Made by a program: the position numbers and the translations under genes. 64,000 nt of DNA from JAWXUU01 sp044426085 (lineage in GTDB: Bacteria > Bacillota > Clostridia > Christensenellales > CAMQZB01): contig JAWXUU010000005.1 in assembly GCA_044426085.1 (NCBI GenBank), positions 62,001-126,000 of the forward strand. Direction: 5' to 3'. The notes beneath the pieces were generated by a model. That model ran no database searches and had not been told where the DNA came from. It saw nothing but the letters and a program-made list of their open reading frames with translations. The number at the start of each line of letters is the position of its first letter. The stretch's first letter is position 1. Positions 17,353 to 24,542 of this stretch are shown one piece after another.

Positions 17353-17466
17353 AAAGAATTGTGGGCACGCTGTTCCATGGCGTTTTCACATCAAACACAT
17401 CGCAAGGGCAGGAAAAGTTGAAAGGACTTGATGTTGTGGGGCTTTAAGCACCTTGTGATTAAATGT

Positions 17467-17495
17467 ATTATATACGATATTTCGGTCATTGTCAA
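17467..17495 (-). promoter_or_regulatory. Leftward phage switch promoter
   Basis: On the minus strand TTGACA (17495-17490) and TATAAT (17472-17467) are both perfect, with a 17-base spacer. The spacer contains ATGACCGAAAT, the half-site seen at 17311. This looks like an early promoter directly occluded by the S24 repressor. Confidence 0.85.
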
Positions 17496-17544
17496 GAGTT
17501 TTTTGTGTTTTTTTACGAATTTTCGTAATATTTTTTCAAAATGC

Positions 17545-17573
17545 TTGCAAAAGCGGTAATTTTGTGATAGTAT
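17545..17573 (+). promoter_or_regulatory. Promoter of the phage repressor
   Basis: TTGCAA at 17545-17550 and TAGTAT at 17568-17573 with a 17-base spacer, about 50 bases from the leftward promoter and divergent to it. An AT-rich dyad TTACGAATTTTCGTAA lies just upstream. Confidence 0.7.
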
Positions 17574-17619
17574 ATGTGTGAGAAGTTGTGAAAAGTTGCA
17601 ACTTCAAAGGAAATATATT

Positions 17620-18378
17620 ATGGATATACAAATCAAAATAAGGGAATACATAAAATATAACAAGATGTCCTTTCGCGAGTTTGCGAAACTTGCGGGGCTT
17701 CCGAATTCCACATTGCAATCCATTTGCGAGCGTGGCATTGGGTCGGCAAGTTTTTTGAACGCTTCAAAGATTGCAAAAGTTTTAGGGGTTTCTCTTTCTG
17801 ATTTTGAAACTTTCAACGGCGATTTTTCCGCATCTGATAGCGAACAAAACATGATTTTGAAATACAGAAGTATCGACAGTCGCGGTAAGCAATCTGTTGA
17901 TGCTGTGCTTTTGCATGAATTTGCAAGGGTGGAAACTTTCGCTGTGAAAGATGCCCCTGCCGCTTATTCTTTTGATAAGAAAAAGGCGAATTATATTAAT
18001 ATAGAAAAAAGAGCGCCAAAACTTTCCACTGTCAAGATTTTCTTGCAACCTGCCGCCGCGGGATATGGCAACTATCTCGACGATGAATATTTTGAAGAAC
18101 TCGAACTTGAAAATGTTCCCGCATCCGCCGATTTTGGCGTGCGAATCGCAGGTGACAGCATGCAACCAAAAATCTGCGATGGCGATATAGCATTCGTGAA
18201 AAAACAAGAAACCATCCAAGAAGGTGAAATCGGTATATACATCATCGATGGCGACGCTTTCTGTAAAAAACTAATCAAAAAACAAGGGGAGTTTTATCTC
18301 CATTCCCTAAACGAAAAATACGACGATTTCATCCTCCCGCAAAATGCATACGTGGTTGGAAAAGTTGTGCAAATTTGA
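17620..18378 (+). CDS. CI/LexA-type phage repressor with S24 peptidase domain
   Basis: 252 residues. An N-terminal XRE helix-turn-helix (MSFREFAKLAGLPNSTLQSI...) binds DNA. The C-terminal S24 serine peptidase has the catalytic Ser in IAGDSMQP and the Lys in GDAFCKKL. The AAAGYGNY segment near residue 145 resembles the Ala-Gly type cleavage region. Such repressors hold lysogeny and cleave themselves when RecA is activated by DNA damage. AAAGG precedes the ATG at 17620. It is divergent from the two small leftward genes, forming a classic genetic switch. A strong terminator follows. Confidence 0.9.
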   Translation: MDIQIKIREYIKYNKMSFREFAKLAGLPNSTLQSICERGIGSASFLNASKIAKVLGVSLSDFETFNGDFSASDSEQNMILKYRSIDSRGKQSVDAVLLHEFARVETFAVKDAPAAYSFDKKKANYINIEKRAPKLSTVKIFLQPAAAGYGNYLDDEYFEELELENVPASADFGVRIAGDSMQPKICDGDIAFVKKQETIQEGEIGIYIIDGDAFCKKLIKKQGEFYLHSLNEKYDDFILPQNAYVVGKVVQI

Positions 18379-18429
18379 GCAAAGCCAAATTTGTAAGGAA
18401 AAAGAAAAAGTAAAAGTAAGCCAATATAA

Positions 18430-18466
18430 AAAAGGAGTGTACAAACAACTTGTGCACTCCTTTTTC
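18430..18466 (+). terminator. Terminator of the repressor gene
   Basis: A 15-bp stem (AAAAGGAGTGTACAA at 18430-18444 with TTGTGCACTCCTTTT at 18450-18464, one T-G pair) around a five-base loop, followed by T. Confidence 0.9.
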
Positions 18467-18483
18467 ATATACTCTACTTAAAA

Positions 18484-18577
18484 TATTGAATGCACAGGGA
18501 GCTTGCTCACGTGCTTACCTCAATTTTTAATTTTTATCGAGCTCGCAGAGCGAAGCCTGTTTTAAATTTTTAATTAA
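18484..18577. repeat. R4: right half of an R element
   Basis: ATTGAATGCACAGGGAGC, then GTGCTTACCTCAATTTTTAA and the inverted TCGAGCTCGCAGAGCGAAGC module with heptads. It is the reverse complement of the left half of R3; the opposite arm is missing or replaced by the repressor terminator. Confidence 0.75.
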
Positions 18578-18618
18578 AAAAGAAGGTGGCAAAATTCCAT
18601 TTTGCCACCTTCTTTTTT
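18578..18618. terminator. Long bidirectional terminator-like hairpin
   Basis: AAGAAGGTGGCAAAA pairs with TTTTGCCACCTTCTT around a TCCA loop, flanked by As on the left and Ts on the right. It would isolate the phage structural genes from upstream transcription. Confidence 0.85.
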
Positions 18619-18649
18619 TGTCGTTTTTTGCGAAAAAGTGACTTGCATT

Positions 18650-18804
18650 GTGCCATTTTTCGCATTTGATAAAAAAAATGTGTGCCAATTTAATTATTTT
18701 TTTGTGCCACAAATTTTTTTTCAATCCCTTATTCAAAAAAGCCAAAGTGGGGATGAAAAAAATCAGTTTTGTGCCATTTGATTTTCCCAAAAGTGCCATG
18801 GCAC
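18650..18804 (+). promoter_or_regulatory. Five GTGCCA boxes upstream of terS
   Basis: TTTGTGCCATT-like boxes begin at 18650, 18682, 18704, 18771 and 18793 (intervals 32, 22, 67 and 22 bp, all close to multiples of 11). The last is a perfect palindrome GTGCCATGGCAC at 18793-18804. Candidate roles: binding sites of a late activator, or the TerS-recognised packaging start (pac). The rest of 18619-18860 is AT-rich without a gene. Confidence 0.6.
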
Positions 18805-18860
18805 GCACAAAAGTTTTTTTTAGTATATGATATTAGGGAAGTAGCAAGGAGGTGAAGTAA

Positions 18861-19157
18861 ATGTCAGTTTCGCAAGATGAAAAAAGGGACAAGCGTGTGG
18901 AAGACGCACTTTTCAAAAGGTGCATTGGATACGATAAAAATGTTTCTAAGCCGATAAAGCTCAAGCGAATCACATATTCCGAATCGGGGCGAAAGCTTGC
19001 CGAAGAAGAATTTGTTGAATACGCAAAGGAGAGCAAGTATATCGAACCAAACGTTTCGGCAATCGCGATGTATCTAAAAAATCGCATGCCAAACAAGTGG
19101 GGAAATATGCCGGATGCGGAACTCACGCAGATTGCACTTGAAGTTTTGGAAGATTAG
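18861..19157 (+). CDS. terS: Phage terminase small subunit
   Basis: 98 residues with the pattern of short TerS proteins: VEDALFKRCIGYD near the N-terminus, a charged middle, and EPNVSAIAMYLKNRMPNKWGN at the end, where family members typically have an A-x-x-x-x-L-K-N-R-x-P-x-x-W motif. TerS selects phage DNA for packaging and loads TerL. AAGGAGGTG is a strong ribosome-binding site. It is the first gene of the rightward structural operon. Confidence 0.8.
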   Translation: MSVSQDEKRDKRVEDALFKRCIGYDKNVSKPIKLKRITYSESGRKLAEEEFVEYAKESKYIEPNVSAIAMYLKNRMPNKWGNMPDAELTQIALEVLED

Positions 19158-19239
19158 TTGCTAGGGCTAAACAAAAATGCTCCATGCGGGAGAAATCATA
19201 AAAATAAAACCAGTAACTATCAAAAAAACAGCAAGGCAA

Positions 19240-19350
19240 AACGCTTTAAATCAAACTTCAAAAATCAAATCCAAAACCCAAAACCCAAACCAAAAGACCA
19301 AACCAAAAACCCAAAATCCCAAACCAAAACCCAAATCAAAAAAAGGAGGA
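19240..19350 (+). repeat. A/C-only low-complexity tract between terS and terL
   Basis: About 110 bases consist almost entirely of A and C (variants of AAACCCAAAACC). In frame with terL it would encode a Lys/Pro/Thr/Gln run, but the terL ribosome-binding site and ATG lie after it, so it is read as an intercistronic spacer. Confidence 0.65.
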
Positions 19351-19353
19351 CTT

Positions 19354-20682
19354 ATGAACGATAACATACTGACAATTCAGCTGACAAAAAAGCAACATCA
19401 GTTTCAAAGGAGCGAAGCATTTGAAACGCTCTTTGGTGGCGCCGCTGGTGGTGGCAAGAGTTACGCACAGATTGTCGACAGTCTTGTTTTCGCAATCAAG
19501 TATCCAAAATCCAAGCAAATTCTTTTGCGAAGAACTTTGGTGGAACTTGAAAAGTCACTTCTAAGAACGGCGATAGACGTTTATCCAAAGGGGATATATA
19601 TCTATCGCGAAAGCAAGCATTCTTTCGAGTTTGTGAACGGTTCGATTATTGATTTTGGGTATATCGGGCAGGAAAGTGACGTTTGGAAATACCAATCGAC
19701 GGAATATGACATCGTGCGGTTTGACGAACTTACTCACTTTTCCGAAAGCATGTATCTTTATATGCTTTCAAGGGTTCGGGGTGCAAACGATTTTCCAAAA
19801 GGCGTGAAATCAACCACCAATCCTGGTGGTGTTGGTCACGACTTTGTGCGAAAGCGGTTTGTGGATATTGGCGAGTGGGGAAAACTTCAAAAATTTGAAA
19901 CGGGAAACAGAATTTTCATACCAAGTTTGGTTTTTGAAAACAAGTTTCTTATGGATAAAGACCCAGACTATGTCAAACGGCTTGAAAATTTATCGCAAAA
20001 AGATAAACAAGCGTTGCTTTATGGCAATTGGGACATTTTCGAAGGTAGATTTTTTCCTGAGTTTTCAAGAGACACCCACGTTTGCGACCCATTTGAAATA
20101 CCACAAGGATCGCGAATATTTTGCGTGTTTGATTATGGACTTGACATGCTTGCTTGCTACTTTATCGCGGTTGACAGCTTTTCAAACTGCTATGTGTTCA
20201 AAGAAATTTATAAGCCCGGGCTTATCATTTCGGAATGTGCAGAATTGATAAAAGACACCGCAAGGGGACAACCCATTGAAGCTTTCATCGCACCGCCCGA
20301 CATGTGGAATCGCAATCGCGAAGCCGGTCAAAGCGTTGCGGGAATCTTCAAAAAATACGGCATAACATTGCAAAAGACGAACGCTAGGCGTGATGTTGGC
20401 TGGTTCGAACTTAAGGAACTTTTGAAAGTGGGGCTTGACGAATTTGGAAATCAAAACCCACGGCTTAAAATTTTCTCTTGTTGCACCAACCTGATTCGGT
20501 GTTTGGGTAGCATACTGGTTGACACTTCAAAGGTGTTCGACTGTGCAAACCACCCACACGAACTCACCCACAGCGTGGATGCGATAAGGTATTTTGCAAG
20601 CTTTCAGAAAAAAAGCGGTAAAAAGCCTATCAAAACCCCAAAACGCAATGGCGATGTCGGCATGAAAATAACAAAGATATAA
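19354..20682 (+). CDS. terL: Phage terminase large subunit
   Basis: ATP-driven DNA packaging motor with a nuclease domain, docking on the portal. 442 residues. Walker A is GGAAGGGKS (about 30-38), Walker B with catalytic Glu is YDIVRFDELTHF, and TTNPGG follows as the coupling motif. The C-terminal RNase H-like nuclease starts at FCVFDYGLDMLACYF (first metal Asp), and HELTHSVDAIRYF carries the last Asp. AAAAGGAGG precedes the ATG at 19354; the frame is open upstream through the A/C tract, but that has no ribosome-binding site. Confidence 0.93.
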   Translation: MNDNILTIQLTKKQHQFQRSEAFETLFGGAAGGGKSYAQIVDSLVFAIKYPKSKQILLRRTLVELEKSLLRTAIDVYPKGIYIYRESKHSFEFVNGSIIDFGYIGQESDVWKYQSTEYDIVRFDELTHFSESMYLYMLSRVRGANDFPKGVKSTTNPGGVGHDFVRKRFVDIGEWGKLQKFETGNRIFIPSLVFENKFLMDKDPDYVKRLENLSQKDKQALLYGNWDIFEGRFFPEFSRDTHVCDPFEIPQGSRIFCVFDYGLDMLACYFIAVDSFSNCYVFKEIYKPGLIISECAELIKDTARGQPIEAFIAPPDMWNRNREAGQSVAGIFKKYGITLQKTNARRDVGWFELKELLKVGLDEFGNQNPRLKIFSCCTNLIRCLGSILVDTSKVFDCANHPHELTHSVDAIRYFASFQKKSGKKPIKTPKRNGDVGMKITKI

Positions 20683-20703
20683 CAAAGTTCAAAGGAGGAC
20701 AAA

Positions 20704-20931
20704 ATGGAAACTCAAACATTGATGCTTTATATCTTAATACTTATAAATCAAATAATTTCTTATGGACTACTTTTCTATCTTGCAATGAGGGGAAACGGCG
20801 ATGTGATTTCTGGCAATGCCAGTGTGGAAAAGCCCGCCAAACCGAATAAAAAGAAATCCGAATCGGAAGAAAAGGAAGACACCAGCGGAAAATATCTTGA
20901 TTATATCAACAAGTTTGAGGTGGAAGCATGA
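20704..20931 (+). CDS. Small single-span membrane protein
   Basis: 75 residues: one N-terminal membrane helix (LMLYILILINQIISYGLLFYLAM) and a charged Lys/Glu-rich tail ending in KYLDYINKFEVEA. AAAGGAGG precedes it and it overlaps the portal start by four bases (ATGA). A membrane protein between terL and portal is unusual. No family recognised. Confidence 0.75.
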   Translation: METQTLMLYILILINQIISYGLLFYLAMRGNGDVISGNASVEKPAKPNKKKSESEEKEDTSGKYLDYINKFEVEA

Positions 20932-22625
20932 ATTATTCCCTAGCGACAATTCCCGACTACACGCTGTATGAAAAATGCAAGCGCAGGTTGAAAATCGCGG
21001 GATATTTCAAGAAAGTAGAAACTGCCCATGAATTTTTTCAGGGCAACCAGTGGGGCGATTCCCCGCCGGATAACATGCCACGCCCCGTCGTGAACATTAT
21101 CGAGCCAATCGTGAGTTATAAGGTTTCGCAAATAAGCCAAAACGGCATGAATCTTTATATAGAATCGGAAGAATCGAAAGTTCAGCAAGCGTTTGCCGAT
21201 AGAATCGATAAAATCTGGGAAAAGCAAGATATGGATAACCTTATTTATGAAGTGCTTTTGAACGCATCTGTTTCGGGCGTTTCGGCGGTTTATTGCTATT
21301 TCGACGAAGAAAATAAAGATGTGGTTTGCGAAATTAAAGATGCACGGGATATCATTTTCAGTTGCGAACAGGAAACCGATTTGGAAAAGCAAGATTTTAT
21401 CATGCTACCTTATCGCGACAGCATTGTAAGGATAAAAGCGGAAGGTGAAAGCCTTGGTCTTTTGCCACAGCAACTTGAAATGATAAGGAAGGATCAAGAT
21501 GATTTCGACGACATCGTGGAAAGAACAACTTGCGTTTTGAAGATGTGGAAGGAAAACGGCACAGTGCATTTTTCCAAGTTCACAAGACATGTGGTTTTGG
21601 TGGAAGATGAAGATACAGGCCTAGAAACCTATCCCATTTCCATACTCCCATGGGGTGAAAACGCGGGGAATATCCGCGGGCTTGGCGAAGTTACGAAAAT
21701 CTTGCAAAACCAGATTGAAATCAACAAAAACTACGCTCGACGTGGCGTTTCCATTATGGACGGGGCATACCCAAAGATTGCGTATCTCACCGACATGGTG
21801 GAAAATCCCGAATCAATAACAGAAGTTGGTTCAGCAATCGGGGTAAGTGGCACAAGCGTTGCGGATGTTGCAAAGGCGATAACATATCTTTCGCCCGTGC
21901 GAATTTCAAGCGATGCAGAAGCCTACACATCAGAACTTATCGAGCTTACTCGTGCACTTGCGGGTGCTTCGGATAACTCAATTGGGCTTGTGAATCCCGA
22001 AGCTGCTTCGGGCACGGCAATTCTTGCGGTGCAATCGGCGCAACAAATGCCACTTTCAAGGCAGATTGCAAAGATGCGTAAGTTCATCGAAAAACTCGGC
22101 AGGGTTTGGCTTGAACTTTATAAAATGTATTTGCCTTCAGGGTTTGTGACGGATAAGGGCAAAAGGATTTCTAAAAAACAAATCGAAGATGCAATAAAAC
22201 ATCTGAAAGTTGAAATCTATTCTAAAAGTCCATACACAACAACAGCTGTGGAAAATGCGCTTAAGGGATATTTGGAATCTGGACACATCACCTTTGAAGA
22301 TTATTGCAAACTTTTGCCAAACGGCGGTGTCGGTCAAATGGTTTTGAAAAACTACACCCCACCAAGCCAAGAAGAAAAAGCGGAAAGTGCTCAAAGTGCT
22401 ATTCAAAGCATGCTTGGTGCAAACGGCTCGGCAAACGGCTCGGCTCAAAACACAGCCACCAACCAAACGGTGAATGCAAACCAAATGGCGAATGCAAATC
22501 AAGGTGGCGACAGTCAGCTTTACAGCAAAGTTGCAACCCTTGCGAAAAACCGTTGGGGTGATAACAGCGTGAAAACAAACAATAAAAGCAGTGGTAGCAC
22601 TGCAAAAAAGACTAATTCAAAATAA
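20928..22625 (+). CDS. Phage portal protein
   Basis: 565 residues. The start has the portal hallmark AHEFFQGNQW and RPVVNIIEPIVSYKVSQI (family pattern: yy.GdQW, then RP.iN.i.p.v...). The middle has the stem/wing region and EAASGTAILAVQSAQQMPLSRQ, matching the conserved P-x-x-x-S-G-x-A segment. The C-terminus (about 480-565) is Asn/Ala/Ser/Gln-rich low complexity. It forms the dodecameric ring at the capsid vertex through which DNA is pumped. The layout resembles portals of short-tailed, P22-like phages more than siphophages, but this is a judgement by eye. Confidence 0.87.
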   Translation: MNYSLATIPDYTLYEKCKRRLKIAGYFKKVETAHEFFQGNQWGDSPPDNMPRPVVNIIEPIVSYKVSQISQNGMNLYIESEESKVQQAFADRIDKIWEKQDMDNLIYEVLLNASVSGVSAVYCYFDEENKDVVCEIKDARDIIFSCEQETDLEKQDFIMLPYRDSIVRIKAEGESLGLLPQQLEMIRKDQDDFDDIVERTTCVLKMWKENGTVHFSKFTRHVVLVEDEDTGLETYPISILPWGENAGNIRGLGEVTKILQNQIEINKNYARRGVSIMDGAYPKIAYLTDMVENPESITEVGSAIGVSGTSVADVAKAITYLSPVRISSDAEAYTSELIELTRALAGASDNSIGLVNPEAASGTAILAVQSAQQMPLSRQIAKMRKFIEKLGRVWLELYKMYLPSGFVTDKGKRISKKQIEDAIKHLKVEIYSKSPYTTTAVENALKGYLESGHITFEDYCKLLPNGGVGQMVLKNYTPPSQEEKAESAQSAIQSMLGANGSANGSAQNTATNQTVNANQMANANQGGDSQLYSKVATLAKNRWGDNSVKTNNKSSGSTAKKTNSK

Positions 22626-22675
22626 GGGGACTTAAAAAAGTTCCCACAAAATAAACAGACTAAAGGAGAATTATA

Positions 22676-23497
22676 ATGGCATATAAAAACTTTGTCCCAG
22701 AATTTTGGGCGGAAAAAATCGAAGTGGAAAACGAAAAACTATTGGTGCTAGCACCGCTAACAAACCGCAATTGGGAAGGTCAACTTCTTGAAAAAGGCGA
22801 CGCGGTGAACATCTTGGGGCTTGCGCGCCCAACGATTGGCGATTATGACGGCGGAGATATCGCAGAAGCAGAAACGCTTGAAGATACAGCAGTGAAACTC
22901 ACAATCGACAAGGCGAAATATTTCAACGTTATTGTCGACGATATCGATAAGCGTCAATCACAACAAAGCATGATGGAAGACATTTTGCACGAATGCAACG
23001 AATCTATGGCGGACAGGGAAGACAGCGACATCGGCGCAATCATGTGTGAAGGTGCTGGCGTGACGATTGAAGTTGAAGAACTTTCTTCAGACAACGCGAG
23101 AAAATATTTACAAGAAGGCAAAACTGTACTTCTCAAAAACGGCGTGAAAAATTCAAGTGTAATCTGCGCGGCAGTAACGCCAGAATTTTTGGAAAAAATC
23201 GAACAAGCTGTGGAAAAATTGGACACAGATAACAGCACAGTTGTGACAAACGGATTTGTTGGCAAAACTTCTGGCGTTGAAATTTACGTTTCAAACAACT
23301 TGCCAACGGAAGACGGCGACGACCTCTGTTTCCTTTTCACAAAACGTGCGGTTGCGCATGCCAAGCAAGTTGCAAAAGTGGAAGCATACCGCCCACAAGG
23401 CAAGTTCTGTGATGCGGTGAAAGGGCTTTCTCTTTACGGATCTAAAGTTATTCGCCCAAAAGAACTCGTGAAATTCAAAATTGAAGAATACGTTTAA
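22676..23497 (+). CDS. Phage major capsid (coat) protein
   Basis: 273 residues, directly after portal with AAAGGAG upstream. MAYKNFVPEFWAEKI and the following NRNWEGQLLEKGDAVNILGL segment match the start of P22-like coat proteins of the HK97 fold, as do KYFNVIVDDIDKRQS and VEAYRPQGKFCDAVKGLSLYGSKVIRP near the C-terminus. No separate scaffold or head protease gene lies next to it. Confidence 0.85.
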   Translation: MAYKNFVPEFWAEKIEVENEKLLVLAPLTNRNWEGQLLEKGDAVNILGLARPTIGDYDGGDIAEAETLEDTAVKLTIDKAKYFNVIVDDIDKRQSQQSMMEDILHECNESMADREDSDIGAIMCEGAGVTIEVEELSSDNARKYLQEGKTVLLKNGVKNSSVICAAVTPEFLEKIEQAVEKLDTDNSTVVTNGFVGKTSGVEIYVSNNLPTEDGDDLCFLFTKRAVAHAKQVAKVEAYRPQGKFCDAVKGLSLYGSKVIRPKELVKFKIEEYV

Positions 23498-23523
23498 AAA
23501 TCAAAGATAAAAGGAGATAAAAC

Positions 23524-23847
23524 ATGAATAAAATTGAAAAAGCCAACACAGCTGTGACAGTTGCAACTGCCACAGCAATGACAGCGCAAACAGCATACGA
23601 CCTAACATCAAAAGACGGAAAAACTATGTTTATTGCGGAAAATGCCACTTCATCAGCAATCAATTTGGTGGTGGAAGCTGGCGAAGGACTTCAAGGAACA
23701 GAAAACCTTACAATGGCTGTTCCTGCAAACTCAAAAATTTGCTTTGCCCTTGAAAGTGGCAAGTATAAAAAGCTTTATGGCGAAAATAAAGGTTGCGTGC
23801 TTTTCAGCGGTACGGGTCTTAAAATTTCGACATTCATCCTTCCGTAG
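23524..23847 (+). CDS. Putative capsid decoration protein
   Basis: 107 residues, small and beta-rich: an Ala/Thr-rich N-terminus, then TMFIAENATSSAINLVVEAGEG and ICFALESGKYKKLYG. This is the pattern of the small proteins encoded just after the coat gene in many phages (an N-A-T turn, later an E-S-G-[RK]-[FY] motif). Assignment by position and pattern. The 128 bases after it are A-rich with a short hairpin (about 23940-23963) and no gene. Confidence 0.6.
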   Translation: MNKIEKANTAVTVATATAMTAQTAYDLTSKDGKTMFIAENATSSAINLVVEAGEGLQGTENLTMAVPANSKICFALESGKYKKLYGENKGCVLFSGTGLKISTFILP

Positions 23848-23975
23848 GTTTATTGAAAAACAAATAACAACAATACAAAAATAAAAAAATAACAACAAAA
23901 CAAAATAACAATACAAATCAATAAACAAACAAAAAAAGGGAGCGTGGAAAATTTTCACCTCCCAAAGGAGGATGT

Positions 23976-24542
23976 ATGAAGCTAGGAGAACTAAAGGAAT
24001 ATACAATGCAAATGTGCGAAGATTATACCTCCGCACCATCGACATACGATGAAGAAAACAGCGGTTATAACTTCACAAGCGACAGCGACTACGACAAAAA
24101 AATAATCGTTGCAATCAACAGTGTGTTTTCTGAAATCGCTTCGGTGGTTCCCCTTATCAAAACCACAACAGTAATCCCAATCGCGGGGGAAGTGGCACTT
24201 CCCGTTTCAACAAAGCAAGTGAAGAAGTGCTGTATTTTTGATAAAAGCGTGCCTTTTGTTGTGTCTGATGACATCATAAGGTTTGGCAGGGAATATCCAA
24301 GCGTGGATATCACCTATGAAAAAGTGCCAACTATGTTTTTTGCCAGCACGCCAAACTCCACTGTGCTTGAATTTACCGACGATGTTTGCGGTGTTGCGGT
24401 TTACGGCGTTTGTGCGGACCTTTTGAAGATTTCTGGCGATTATGAAATCTTTGAAGCGAAGTATCAATCGAGGATTGCAAGGCTTTCAAAGCCAAGCAAA
24501 ATACAGTTTGTCAACTTGCATAAGCGAGGTTTTGCGCCATGA
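23976..24542 (+). CDS. Putative head-completion / connector protein (gp4-like)
   Basis: 188 residues; helical start (LKEYTMQMCEDYTSA, then KKIIVAINSVFSEIASVVPLI), a beta-rich middle and a helical end (CADLLKISGDYEIFEAKYQSRIARL). Alpha-beta-alpha proteins of this size after the coat gene usually form the ring below the portal. AAAGGAGG precedes the ATG; the stop overlaps the next start (ATGA). Confidence 0.55.
   Translation: MKLGELKEYTMQMCEDYTSAPSTYDEENSGYNFTSDSDYDKKIIVAINSVFSEIASVVPLIKTTTVIPIAGEVALPVSTKQVKKCCIFDKSVPFVVSDDIIRFGREYPSVDITYEKVPTMFFASTPNSTVLEFTDDVCGVAVYGVCADLLKISGDYEIFEAKYQSRIARLSKPSKIQFVNLHKRGFAP

Noticed and set aside
17235..17447. A 70-codon plus-strand frame in the leftward phage leader
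   Set aside because: It opens inside the ribosome-binding region of the 81-residue gene on the other strand, has no ribosome-binding site of its own and matches no family I know; the region is better explained as leader with operators.
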